From positions 49,295,429-49,359,428 of the forward strand of contig CM049312.1 in the NCBI GenBank assembly GCA_026874595.1: 64,000 nt of DNA, given 5' to 3'. The translations under genes were made by a program, and so were the position numbers. Source of the DNA: Sipunculus nudus (Eukaryota > Annelida > Sipuncula > Golfingiida > Sipunculidae). The notes beneath the pieces are model-generated. The model was not told where the DNA came from. It ran no database searches and saw only the letters and a list, made by a program, of their open reading frames with translations. This document shows positions 34,153 to 44,381 of the stretch, piece after piece (positions within the stretch are counted from its first letter, which is position 1; every line of letters begins with the position of its first letter).

Positions 34153-34412
34153 GTAACACAGGCATTACTGTTTGTTACTTATGTTACAGTCCTTTATGAA
34201 GTGTATCTTAGCTTTGCCATCTGGCATTCAGAACCTTTTCTGCAGTTTATTCCATGATAGGTGAAGACAAACCAGACTGTTCCACAAACCAAATTTCTTG
34301 TAATGAAAGAGTGACTGAAAGTTGTATTTTACCTTTTCATTGGATTGAAATAATTCATTCTAAAAAGTATAAGAAAATGGTATACTGTAATGTAATATTA
34401 TTTTACTCCTAG

Positions 34413-34436
34413 GAGCAGTTTATCAGATGGTCAAAG
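34413..34436 (+). CDS. Candidate 24 nt microexon
   Basis: ATTTTACTCCTAG precedes GAGCAGTTTATCAGATGGTC plus AAAG, which is followed by GTAAAA. It would add EQFIRWSK in phase 0 to the exon at 34047-34152. Very short exons are easy to imagine by chance, so confidence is low. Confidence 0.25.
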
Positions 34437-34671
34437 GTAAAAACTGTATCAGTTAATTGTAAGATTGCTGGAATGGTATCATGTAAAAAAATGTAATTAT
34501 CCAAATATGCTGCCATAAAATCTGAAACAAGTATTTTAATTGATGGTGGTGGGCTCTTCTGTGGCCATTCCTCAGAAATGATGGGAAATGTGTTCTTAGG
34601 GGGTAATTTTTCACATTTTCCAACAAATCCTGAAAATTTGAAATTAAAAAGGGCCATCACAGGGCCATCCA

Positions 34672-34833
34672 TCAGAAACTATAGCACTTTATTTGGCCAT
34701 GCCAACTCTTGACTTTCCGAATTGTCAATTTGAACTCCGCCTGTGTCAGCTTGCCCTTCGGAGAACATATCCCGCACCAATCTGGCCCAAAGTCCTGTGG
34801 ACCTGTCTCCACACAAGACAGGTGAAATGCGAG
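34672..34833 (-). CDS. Candidate terminal exon with a Cys-X2-Cys motif
   Basis: On the - strand 53 codons are open up to TGA at 34674-34672. They include GPQDFGPDWCGICSPKGK and then an Lys-rich KLTIRKVKSWHGQIKCYSF. The [DE]xG..xFG...CxxC spacing is reminiscent of the ESCO cohesin-acetyltransferase zinc finger, but the following residues do not match that family well. The block is much richer in GC than its surroundings. The + strand is also open here and ends in a good donor (ACAG|GTGAAA at 34822), so the coding strand is uncertain. Confidence 0.3.
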   Translation of the reverse strand, partial: LAFHLSCVETGPQDFGPDWCGICSPKGKLTQAEFKLTIRKVKSWHGQIKCYSF

Positions 34834-35082
34834 TTATGATAAAAATCAAGTGATTAAAAGAAGCCCAATATCTTTACTCCGGGATTTGTCAAATATTTGG
34901 AGACAGTTACCACATTGGTGATTTGATGGAAAACAAAAAAAAAATAATCCTGACTTTGAGTACTTGATTGTATGTCCCAACAAGAAAACAAACAAATATT
35001 TCTGAGGTAGAGTACTTGATTGTATGTCAAAACAATAAGTCTTCAAACAGGACATGTTCAGAGGGATGCACAACTTGACCTT

Positions 35083-35240
35083 TGTAATGATATTGTTGGT
35101 ATTAATATTATTCAGTGACCTTGAACTTGTACTGTTTGGTGAAGCAATTCTGAAACCACACTCTAGGTCTAGTCCTGGTTTAGTTTTGATACCCAGAAGA
35201 AAAAAAAGTTGTAAAATGGAACGTGTGTTTGTTTTGTATT
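35083..35240 (+). CDS. Weak candidate exon or pseudo-exon, PH-like C-terminal strand pattern
   Basis: After a TTATTCAG acceptor-like site near 35115 the frame reads DLELVLFGEAILKPHSRSSP then GLVLIPRRKKSCKMERVFVL and Y-stop. A basic stretch followed by RVFVLY resembles the region of a pleckstrin-homology domain before its last strands. The TGA stop comes directly where such a domain would continue, so this may be a decayed exon. Family not established. Confidence 0.2.
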
Positions 35241-35484
35241 GATGTGTTGTGTTGTGCAACATGTACTATGTTACACCAATTAAAATAAGTACAGTTCTGT
35301 TGCTGATATGTTGCTGAAAAGTATAGATCATCGTATGACTAAACAGTGCTAGGTATCACAGGAACATGGGGTCGTTATCCCATCTGAATAAACCATGAGG
35401 CTTTAATTATTGATATACTTTACAGAAATTTAATGAGTTTTGGAAGGGATTAATAAGATTACAGTTACAGATTTTGGCGGTCAG

Positions 35485-37017
35485 TTATTGCTTGCCGGAG
35501 CATGTTGGTCAACTGTATGTCTGTTGATTCTCTGATTCCGGCAAGTATGTTAATCAGTTCCGTATGTCTGTCTGTTTGTCCCCTCTCTACAGGCTACAAT
35601 TTTCCTGCAGTTGCTTTGAAACCTATGCAGTTATTTTACAATCATCCTGAAACATTTTGGTCAAAATCGGTCAAAGTTCAGGGTCATCAAGACCCCTAAA
35701 AATGTCATTCCGTCATCCCGAAATCAAACAGTTGTACGGACTTTTTTTTCGCAATGCCTGCAGATATTGGCCTGATTTTTGGTGTGTGGGCAGATAATGA
35801 CCAGTTACAGATCAATTTTGCGTTTCGTCCAGGTTGACCTGCTTTTGATTGTTTTACGGCTCCTAAACATAGAAAATTTCATGAAAAATAGAAATTTTCA
35901 TGACAAATACACATGTACGGACTTTTTTCGCAATGCCTGCAGATATTGGCCTGTTTTTTGGTGTGTTGGCAGATAATGACCAGTTATAGATCGAGTTCGC
36001 GTTTCGTCCCAGTTGACCAACTTTTAACCGTTTGACAGCACCCTAACCTCAAAAAATTTCATGAAAAATATAAATTTTCATGACAAGTGCACATGTACGG
36101 ACCTTTTTCAAAATGCCTGCAGATACTGCCCTGATTTTTTATGTGTTGGCAGATAATGACCAGTTACAGATCGAGCTCGCGTTTCGTCCAGGTTGACCTA
36201 TTTTTGACTGTTTGACAGCTCCTGAACATGACAAAAAAAATTCATGAAAAAAAAATGTTCATGTCAAATGTACATGTACAGCCTTTTTTAGCCCTCAGCA
36301 AATAGGCTGATGGGCTATTGTTGTCACGCAAGCTGTCCGTTGGTCTGTCCGCCGTCCGTTTTTATCGGATTTTTCAATTTTGGCCTTTTGTGCAGGATAT
36401 CTCCAAAGGTATTCAACACAGGAACTTCCATTTCTTCAGTGCTATTGCATATTTACAAAATTTTGGTCAAGTTCAAAGATGGGTGATCTTGACCTACTTT
36501 TCAAGGTCATAGAGCTTAGAATATAAAAAACATAGGTGCTTATTTCTCAGGAAGCATTTGGTGGATTGTTATGAAACATGGTACATACCTCTCCAGTTTA
36601 AATTTATAACTGATTATCAGCTTTTGCTAATATTCTAGTTTCGAAGTGCAGTGCTTACAGATACTAGCCTATTTTTTTGGTCTGTTGGCGCATAATGACC
36701 ACTTTCAAATCAAATCAGCGTTTCGTCCCAGCTGGCCTATTTTTGACCATATGACAGATCCTGAACATAGAAAATTTCATGAAAAATAGAAATTTTTATG
36801 AAAAATGCACATGTATGGACTTTTTTTCACAATGCCTTCAGATACTAGCCTGTTTTTGGTGTGTTGCTTGATAATGACCCGTTACAGATCGAGTTCGCAT
36901 TTTGTCATGCTTGATCTATTTTTGACCATATGACAGCTCCTGAACTTTAACAAAATTCAACAAATATTTCTAATTTTGCTCCAGGCGAAGGCATTCGTGT
37001 CATTCCGACACATCTAG
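35485..37017 (+). mobile_element. Family C Helentron-like element with ~180 bp tandem units
   Basis: It starts near a CTTGCCGGA ... TTCCGGCAAG inverted pair (35490-35545). It holds about five tandem units of ~180 bp at about 35735, 35915, 36094, 36276 and, after a nested element, 36810. Each has ACATGTACGGAC, a T-run, GCAATGCCTGCAGATATTGG and CAGATAATGACC. The 3' end has a GTGTC/GACAC hairpin at 36997-37011, then CTAG at 37014-37017 and TT. It is non-coding. Confidence 0.55.
36290..36638 (+). mobile_element. 349 bp element D inserted in a T-tract of family C
   Basis: The family C unit reads ACATGTACRGMC, then a T-run, then CGCAATGCCTGC. Here the T-run is split: TTTTTT on the left, then AGCCCTCAGC with a 5' hairpin partner GCTGATGGGCT, GTCC-type sequence, and an end at ATATTCTAG, with TTTCGAAGTGC on the right. 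No target duplication larger than T is visible. That is the T/T insertion style of Helentrons. Confidence 0.65.
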
Positions 37018-37139
37018 TTCTTCATATCTTTGTCAACAATGCTCATAGCCGGAAGAACTATAGCTCATTTTATTCATCATTAAATGGCCTTTTACCTTGA
37101 TGCATAAATGCTTCAGTCTTTTCAGTCTTTGTCATTTTT
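37018..37139. other. Short spacer
   Basis: AT-rich spacer between the end of family C and the next family A start. Nothing recognised. Confidence 0.4.
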
Positions 37140-38323
37140 AGCTCAGCTGACTGTAAGTCATCTGAGCTATAGGGATCACCTTTTGTCCGTTGTCCGTCCG
37201 GCCGTCCGGGCGTCTGTATGTTAACAGGTCACAAATCGTAACCGCTAGAACTGGAATCTTCTTACTTGACATCCTGGGAGGTCTATGGAAATTCTCCTTG
37301 TAAACCTGAAATTAGGTCACTGTGACCTATATTCTTCGAGCTATGGGGTTCCGAAGTACCCCCCAGAATAATGCAAAATTTAATACAAAAGCTCAAGTAT
37401 CTGAACAACTAATGCATTAATCACCATGATTCTTTGCATGGATATTGATCATGGAGTGTATCATCAATTTCTGGAGATTGGTGGCGCCAGCTATATTTTT
37501 TTTATTTTTTACGATTTTTTTTTTTCTACTTTTGTGATCTTTAAACATTTGGTCATCTGTAAACAGGGCACAAATCATAATGACTGGACCTAGAATCTTC
37601 TGTCTTCACCTCCAGGGAAGCCCATAAAAGGTCTACATGGAAACCCGAAATAAGGTCCCTGTTACCCATATTCTGTGAATTATGGGGCTCTGAAGTACCC
37701 CCCAGAATAAAGATTTGGTCATATATTAACAGGGCACAAATCATAATGACTGGACCTAGAATCTTCTTTCTTGACATGCAGGGAGGCCTTTGGAAAGTCT
37801 CTTTGGAAATCTGAAATTAGGTCTCTGTTACCCATATCCTTCATGCTATGGCTCCGAGAATAAAGATTTGGTCATCTGTTAACAGAGCACAAATTAAAAT
37901 GACTTGACCTAGAATCTCCTTTCTTGATATGCTGGGAGGCCCCTGAAAAGTCTCCTTGTGCACCTGAAATTACATCTCTGTTACCCATATCCTTCATCCT
38001 ATGCGGCTTTGAAATACCCCCCAGAATAAACATTTGGTCATCTGTTAACAGGGCACAAATCATAATAACTGGACCTAGAATTTTATTTTTTGACATGCTG
38101 GGAGACCCCTGAAAAGTCATCTTGTAAACCTTGAAAATAGGTGTCTGTTACCCATATCCTTCATGCTACAGAGCTCCATAGTACCCCAATGAATAATGGA
38201 TGATTTTATACAAAAGGTCAAGTTTGGAAAAAGTATTTCATTCAAATTTGACATTCAGATGATAAAATTACTTTTGTCAATGTCTTCCTGGTCAGCTGAG
38301 CGTCATGACCTCTGGATCACTTG
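37140..38323 (+). mobile_element. Complete family A-type element with ~160 bp internal tandem units
   Basis: 5' hairpin AGCTCAGCTGACT ... AGTCATCTGAGCT, then a GTCC/GGCC tract. Four internal units of about 160 bp start at about 37551, 37717, 37870 and 38036, each with CAGGGCACAAATCATAATGA and TACCCCCCAGAATAA. The 3' end is CAGCTGAGCGTCATGACC, then CACTTG and TT. Its inverted CAGCTGAGC lies near the 3' end, as in A1. It is 1184 bp and non-coding. Confidence 0.65.
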
Positions 38324-38347
38324 TTAAAGATAGACAGGTCTAGTTAA

Positions 38348-38580
38348 AGCGAACCTGTGAGCTTATGCGATGGTGTGGCGTCGTCCATCGTCTGTACGTT
38401 AAACCCATACTATCTCGAAAACGGCAGGAGCTTGCACCACCAAATTTTATGCAAAAAATTACACATCTATGTGTATCATATTTTGCTTTAATTTTTAGCT
38501 CAGCTGACTATAAGTCAGCTGAGCTATAGTCGTGGTCCATTGTCCGTCCGTCCGTCTGTCCGGGCATATGTGCATGCCTT
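38348..38580 (+). repeat. Family B 5' fragment joined to a family A 5' start
   Basis: AGCGAACCTGTGAGC begins at 38348 and runs as family B for ~145 bp. After a T-tract, the family A hairpin starts at 38497, followed by GTCCGTCCGTCC. The A-type sequence gives way at about 38575 to AGGGGCT-rich repeats. Confidence 0.6.
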
Positions 38581-39660
38581 AGGGGCTAAATGATTTGTCC
38601 ATCTGTAACCTAGGGGTTAAAATTCTGACTTAGGGGCTTAAGCCCCTAAGAATTTTCAGAAGTGTGTTCAAACAATACTTGAGGGGTTTTCCTGTCTTTT
38701 GAACACCTATCTTAAATGACCCCCTAAGGAACGGACTTCACTATTTTGTCCGTTGTCCATATTTTTGCAATTCCACATTGTACAGTTATGCCCCCTGGTG
38801 TTTCTTATGGTTATTAGTTGCCAAACTCATCTCCTATCCTTAGGGGCTCTTTTTGGTACGCGAACACATTTTCAATACTTGGGGGCTTTTTTTTTTGGAC
38901 AAACACATCTTCAGTTCCTGAGTGCTTTTGTTTATGGACAAAAACACATCTTCAGTACTTTGGGGCTTTTTACTTTGGACATAAATACATCTTCAGTACT
39001 TAGGGGCTTTTTTTTACAAAAACCTATCTTCAGTGCTTGGGGGCTTTTTTTTTTACAAAAACACATCTCCAGTACTTGGGGGCTTTTGTTTTTGGACATA
39101 AACACATCTTCAGTACTTGGGGGCTTTTGTTTTGGACATAAACACACCTTCAGTACTTGGGGGCTTTTTTTTTATTGGACTAACACATCTTCAGTGCTTG
39201 GGAGCTTTTTTTTGGACAAACACATCTTCAGTACTTGAGTGCTTTTTTTATGGACATAAACACATCTTCAGTCTTTGGGGTTTGTTATATTAGAACATAA
39301 ATACATCTTCAGTATTTAGGAGCTTTTTTCTACATAAACACATCTTCAGTACTTGGGGGCTTTTTATTTTTGACATAAATACATCTTCAGTACTTATGGG
39401 CTTTTTTTTACAAAAACATATCTTCAGTTCTTGGGGGCTTTTTTTACATAAACACATCTTCAGAACTTGGGGGCTTTTTATTTTGGACATAAAAACATCT
39501 TCAGTACTCAGGGGCTTTTTTTTTACACAAACACATCTTCAGTTCTTTATTTATTTTAACATGACACACCTTCAGTACTTTGGGTTTTTTTGGCTACTTA
39601 AACACATCTACATAACTCGGGGGCTTTTTTCGGTACTAAAACACATGGATTTTGGATGCA
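38581..39660 (+). repeat. 40 bp minisatellite (ACATCTTCAGTACTTGGGGGC type)
   Basis: About 20 units of 36-44 bp run from about 38860, with consensus ACATCTTCAGTACTTGGGGG, then C, T-run, GGACATAAAC. Bases 38581-38740 hold related AGGGGCT words and the 22 bp palindrome centred at 38639/38640. The array is open on one strand for 161 codons and on the other for shorter runs. This happens because many units are multiples of 3 and free of stops; it is not evidence of a gene. Confidence 0.8.
38629..38650. other. 22 bp perfect palindrome
   Basis: CTTAGGGGCTT followed immediately by its reverse complement AAGCCCCTAAG. It joins the two orientations of the AGGGGCT word found in the arrays on either side. 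Confidence 0.85.
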
Positions 39661-40264
39661 CATCTTCAGTGCTTTTTTGGGAACTTAAACACATGGATAA
39701 TTTAATCATAAATTTTATGACCTGACTTTTTTACACTAGCCATAAAGGGATGTGTAAATCAGTAACACAGTTCTATGTCATGTGACTATGCTTGGTGCAT
39801 ATGACCCTGCTTGACGTATAAGGTCCCAATATGGCAGCTTCTGAGCTTTGCCAAATTCCAATCATTGGTCACTCTACTAAGTATGTGACAATGTCTTTTT
39901 GTACCAAGCTCCATGATGGCCCTTCTGCTCTAACCCAATCATAGATTTGGTTAGGTGGAATAGAGCAGGGTACCAGTCTATCTTCAGCCTGCCCCAGCAT
40001 AACTCAGAGGAGCAATTTTACCATCAGTACCTACATTTGGGACATTTGGAAAAAATAATTCTCCAACCTGAAGTCTTTTCTTTTATTTCTTACTTTGGCA
40101 TAATCAATTGATGAAGCATAATGTATTGTATACAATAAATGTGTCAATACATGTACATGTATAATTTATAAATCATGAAAGAGCACAGTTGGGGGAAACT
40201 ATGGTTTAGACTAGGTTGTTCCGTTGTTTTCTCCACAGCTGCCGCAGAGAATTCTTTCAAGTTT
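39661..40264. other. Spacer between arrays with a possible terminal exon
   Basis: Sequence between the two tandem arrays. It holds the candidate terminal exon at 39988-40111 and an AATAAA at 40134-40139. A possible splice acceptor near 40243 (TTTTCTCCACAG) has no convincing exon. Confidence 0.35.
39988..40111 (+). CDS. Weak candidate terminal exon
   Basis: An acceptor-like CAGTCTATCTTCAG precedes 40 open codons (LPQHNSEEQFYHQYLHLGHL then EKIILQPEVFSFISYFGIIN) ending in TGA. AATAAA follows 23 bases later. The peptide looks plausible but matches no family I know. Confidence 0.22.
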
Positions 40265-41857
40265 CTAATCACTGGACAATGTCAGAGTATAATAAAGCCC
40301 CCTAGATACAGACGAACAAAGGCCCTTTATTATGGGACCATTAGTATGTTGATTATTCTGTATGATAGTTTACTTGTTATTAGATTAAGCCCCTAATTAT
40401 TAGGCAATACAAAGATATATAAAAGCCCCTTAAATACATGCAAACACACAAAAGCCCCATATTATTGGCACGTTTATAATGTTTATTATTCAGTGTGATT
40501 GTCTTACCTGATATTAGAATAAGCCCCTAATTATTTGACAGTGCCAGGGTATAATAAAGACCTTTAGATACAGACGCACAGAAGACCTTTATACTTGGAC
40601 ACTTAGTATTTTGATTATTCAGGATGATAGTTTTACTAGTTATCAGATTTAGCCCCTAATTATTAGACAAAACAAGGATATAATAAAGCCTCATATCCAT
40701 GCAGACACACAAAAGCCCTTAATTCTTGGACCCTATTTATGTTGATTTAGTATGACGGTCTTACTTGTTATAAGACAAAGCCCCTTATTATAAGACAATA
40801 CCATGGTATAATTAAGCCCCTTAGATACATGCAGACACACAAAAGCCCTTAATTCTTGGACCCTAAGTATGTTGATTATTCCGTATGGCAGTCTTACTTG
40901 TTACTTAAATTAAGCCCCTAATCATTGGACAATGCCAGAGTATAATAAAGCCCCCTAGATACAGACGAACAAAGGCCCTTTATTATGGGACCATTAGTAT
41001 GTTGATTATTCAGTATGATAGTTTACTTGTTATTAGATTAAGCCCCTAATTATTAGGCAATACCAAGATATATAAAAGCCCCTTAAATACATGCAAACAC
41101 AGAAAAGCCCCATATTATTGGCACGTTTATAATGTTTATTATTCAGTGTGATTGTCTTACCTGATATTAGAATAAGCCCCTAATTATTTGACAGTGCCAG
41201 GGTATAAAAGACCTTTAGATACAGACGCACAGAAGACCTTTATACTTGGACACTTAGTATTTTGATTATTCAGGATGATAGTTTTACTAGTTATCAGATT
41301 AAGCCCCTAATTATTAGACAAAACAAGGATATAATAAAGCCTCTTATATCCATGCAGACACACAAAAGCCCTTAATTCTTGGACCCTATTTATGTTGATT
41401 ATTTAGTATGACGGTCTTACTTGTTATAAGACAAAACCCCTTATTATAAGACAATACCATGGTATAATTAAGCCCCTTAGATACATGCAGACACACAAAA
41501 GCCCTTAATTCTTGTACCCTAAGTATGTTTATTATTCCGTATGGCAGTCTTACTTGTTACTAAAATTAAGCCCCTAATCATTGGACAATGCCAGAGTATA
41601 ATAAAGCCCCTAAGATACAGACACACAAAAGTCCTTTATTATGGAATCCTTAGTATGTTGATTATTCAGTATGAGAGTTTTACTTGTTATAATAAAGGCC
41701 CCTAATTATCAGACAATACCATGATTATAAAAGCCCCTTAGAAATATGCAAACACAAAAGCCCTTAATCCTTTGACCCCATTTATGTTGATTATTTAGTA
41801 TGACGGTCTTACATGTTATAAGATAAAGCCCCTTTTTATAAGACAACACCATAGTAT
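40265..41857 (+). repeat. ~130 bp satellite array, left segment
   Basis: Units of 125-136 bp carry the words AAGCCCCTAATTATTAGACA, AAAGCCCCTTAGATACATGC, ACACACAAAAGCCC and TATGTTGATTATTCAGTATG. There is a higher-order period: the start at 40267 (AATCACTGGACAATG) recurs at about 40919 and 41577, five units or about 655 bp apart. The array ends in mid-unit at CCATAGTAT, where an LTR retrotransposon is inserted; the unit resumes at 50565. Confidence 0.85.
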
Positions 41858-42775
41858 TGTTACAACGTGGAATTAGGGGAGTTCTTCCCTGGCCATAACA
41901 CAGTCACACGGCGCGTCAGGTGAATAACTGAGACAGTCCAAGTTGGATATTGTGCTGTTTTATTTCCAGTTGTCTTGGTTTACATGTTGATGATGGCGTG
42001 GGTCTGTCTGCCAGTTCCCAGCCCAACACAGGTTTTTGTATCAGTATTACTACGTCACAAACCTTTACATCATCTTACACTTTTTCCATTGGATATTGGA
42101 TGTGTGTCATTATGACATACCTGATGTTTAGATAACCATATATGGCTTCGGCTTTCGCCTACGCACAAACTTTTTCCTTGTTTTACCTAAAGCTCATGTA
42201 ATATCATTATATTCCTGTCATTAATATATTCAGGGTATATATTTGTCTCCTGATCAATTCTGTGTGACCCAGCTACTTACTGACTCACTTTTGGTACTGT
42301 TTTCCTGTCCTAAATTACTGCCTTATGCGTAGGCCGGTATTCACCGTACCCTTGACTTTTATATCATTTTACACTGTCATCCAGATCTAAACCTGGCTTC
42401 TGCTGATGCCTATATTAACAGAATCTATTTTGGCTTACTTGATTAAGTTTACCTTCACATGGCTATAACAATTATACCAGTCTATGGTAATCACTGGTTG
42501 TCTGCATTCAGAATTTATGTCCATTAAAATACTCATTTATCAGCTTCTTTTCTAAACCTATATGCTAACCGACATATGGAGATCGGAATCCAAACACCTG
42601 TCTTACTATGGTAGACAATGCGTTAGTACACCAATTTAGGCTACTATCATTTCTCCCTGTCGCTCTATCTGTCTTTCCATCTGCTGAACTGGTAACTGAT
42701 CTTGTGTGTACCAAAATATTGCGTTAAAATCAGTAATTATTTATAATAGATATTAACACCTCTTACCACATAACA
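41858..42775 (-). repeat. 3' LTR of element 1
   Basis: In element sense it starts TGTTATGTGG and ends CGTTGTAACA, with short TGTTA/TAACA inverted ends. An AATAAA on the - strand at 41964-41959, about 100 bases before the LTR end, is a plausible polyadenylation signal. It differs from the 5' LTR at about nine positions. Confidence 0.93.
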
Positions 42776-43681
42776 TCCCTGGGGCTCAAAATTTGAACTC
42801 CGGGTCAAATACACAGGAAGATGAACAACACACTGGGGACAATGTGTACAACATTAGAACAATGTAAGCAAGAATAATAGGATAAATCGGTGAATATAAG
42901 TCTAATAACAATAATGATCATAACGATAGACATATATAAAATACAAGAAGTATCAATAGTGTAACATGAAAAAGCGCATCGAAGTACTGGCTGCAGCGGC
43001 AGTACAATCCATAAACATCAATATAGTATCAGGAAACATGGATAATACAATATACTAGTAGCTATCTCTAGTATACTAGTTTGTTTTTGTTTTTTGTATA
43101 TATTTGTTTGTGTGTGTTAGAGTACATCTTATCGTAACACAGCAAGAAGGTAAAATAGTAGTCCCTTAATTGTATGATAATATTCATTAATTTTCATGAA
43201 GGTACAATCACAAGGAAATACATATATAGATATATATATTAAATATACATATGAAAAGACCAATATACATAACATGATAATAATATAATGCAGGATAAAT
43301 ATACATCAATGAGATCTACACATGGTATATAGTGATGATTAACTACACATAAGATATAATGATAAGGGATAATAAGTATACAGATATATGTATGGCTTAT
43401 TTGCAAAGAGGCAAAAATTATACATATTAGTAGTCAAACAGCCTTTTTCTTTAGTGATTTTAAAGCTTTTGTACATTTTTTTTTTTATTTTTTTTTGTTT
43501 TCCAGTATGCACGGATTAAGGAACAATAAGAATATGTATATGTACAATCGTAACAACAAGAATAATGCTACCTATGTCATGTATTATCAAGAAATATCAT
43601 ATAAGGACAATATCATATAACAAAGATATATATACATATACATATAGCGACAATATTCTAAATAGACGCTACATAAGTACC
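42776..43681 (-). other. Element 1 non-coding 3' region and weak polypurine tract
   Basis: AT-rich sequence between the extra ORF and the 3' LTR. Immediately before the LTR the element-sense strand reads TTGAGCCCCAGGGA, a poor polypurine tract. No ORF of note. Confidence 0.5.
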
Positions 43682-44191
43682 TCAACGTGATATTGCACCA
43701 TCTAATGATACATTATCAGATAGTGAATACAACGTAGCATGCGTTGTATTATCCGTCATGGACATCGTGGACAACGATGCCATGAACGGAGGTACAGCAG
43801 GAAACATTGCTGTTTTGAGTGCCTGACCCGGAACTTTTAATGGATTTGTAGCGACTTTATTGTCTACGTCCGTTTCATAGGAAGTGGGGTCCTCCCGTGT
43901 AGGACACGAGTTAACCAAATACACTACGCCGTGATGTTTCATCGTAAGAATCGTAATAGGAAGTCCGTGACGCAACATGCGTTTTAATTTCCATGATTGC
44001 CAAAACGATATATAAACGTGCTGAGGTATGGGGACTGTGTCATTGTTAATCATACGAGTGGAAACAACAGGGTTGCCATGCCAGCTAATAATCAATTGAT
44101 AGCACAGGTAAGTGGAATGTATTTCTTCCCGTGTGATGCCCATTTTCTGTAAGGGGACAAGGAATGGATGAATAAGTATGAGGAATGACAT
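43682..44191 (-). CDS. Element 1 extra ORF (169 codons), unknown function
   Basis: It starts with a true ATG and lies 190 bases downstream of the pol stop, before the 3' LTR, where some retrotransposons carry env or accessory genes. The first ~15 residues (MSFLILIHPFLVPLQ) are hydrophobic. No second membrane segment, cysteine pattern or furin-like site is visible, so an envelope is unlikely. The middle is basic and hydrophobic (WQSWKLKRMLRHGLP), and the C-terminal third is Ser/Thr/Ala-rich. I do not recognise it. It could be a genuine accessory gene, a captured host fragment or a fortuitous ORF, but 169 codons without a stop in AT-rich DNA is notable. Confidence 0.5.
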   Translation of the reverse strand: MSFLILIHPFLVPLQKMGITREEIHSTYLCYQLIISWHGNPVVSTRMINNDTVPIPQHVYISFWQSWKLKRMLRHGLPITILTMKHHGVVYLVNSCPTREDPTSYETDVDNKVATNPLKVPGQALKTAMFPAVPPFMASLSTMSMTDNTTHATLYSLSDNVSLDGAISR

Positions 44192-44381
44192 ATGAGAATA
44201 GTAAATCTCTCAACAAGTGTGTGTATTTATCTTAACCTTAAGGATTTAAGATGGTAATTTTATTGTGAGCGCTGTATGTGTAAGATCCACACAGCTGCAG
44301 AGTGATGATATAATATATGTAAATGAAACGAATGATATCCTCGTCATCTCACTATTAGGGTCTATATACGGGTGAGTACGG

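Larger units (their letters stand above)
33733..35484. other. Mostly unique sequence, lower repeat density
   Basis: This 1.75 kb is the least repetitive stretch right of PRPF19 and holds the four candidate exons listed separately. It contains no recognised transposon terminus. It may belong to an unrecognised gene, or genes, downstream of PRPF19. Confidence 0.4.

Noticed and set aside
38753-39238. 161-codon ORF with Phe/Gly/Leu-rich repeats
   Set aside because: It is the 40 bp minisatellite read in one frame; the opposite strand is equally open and unit length varies out of frame.
41950-42135. 61-codon ORF present twice (also 49739-49924)
   Set aside because: It lies inside both LTRs of element 1 on the antisense strand, so the duplication is due to the LTR, not to gene copies.
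43682-44191. Envelope gene of element 1
   Set aside because: No cleavable precursor site, cysteine-rich ectodomain or C-terminal membrane anchor is visible, so it is left as an ORF of unknown function.
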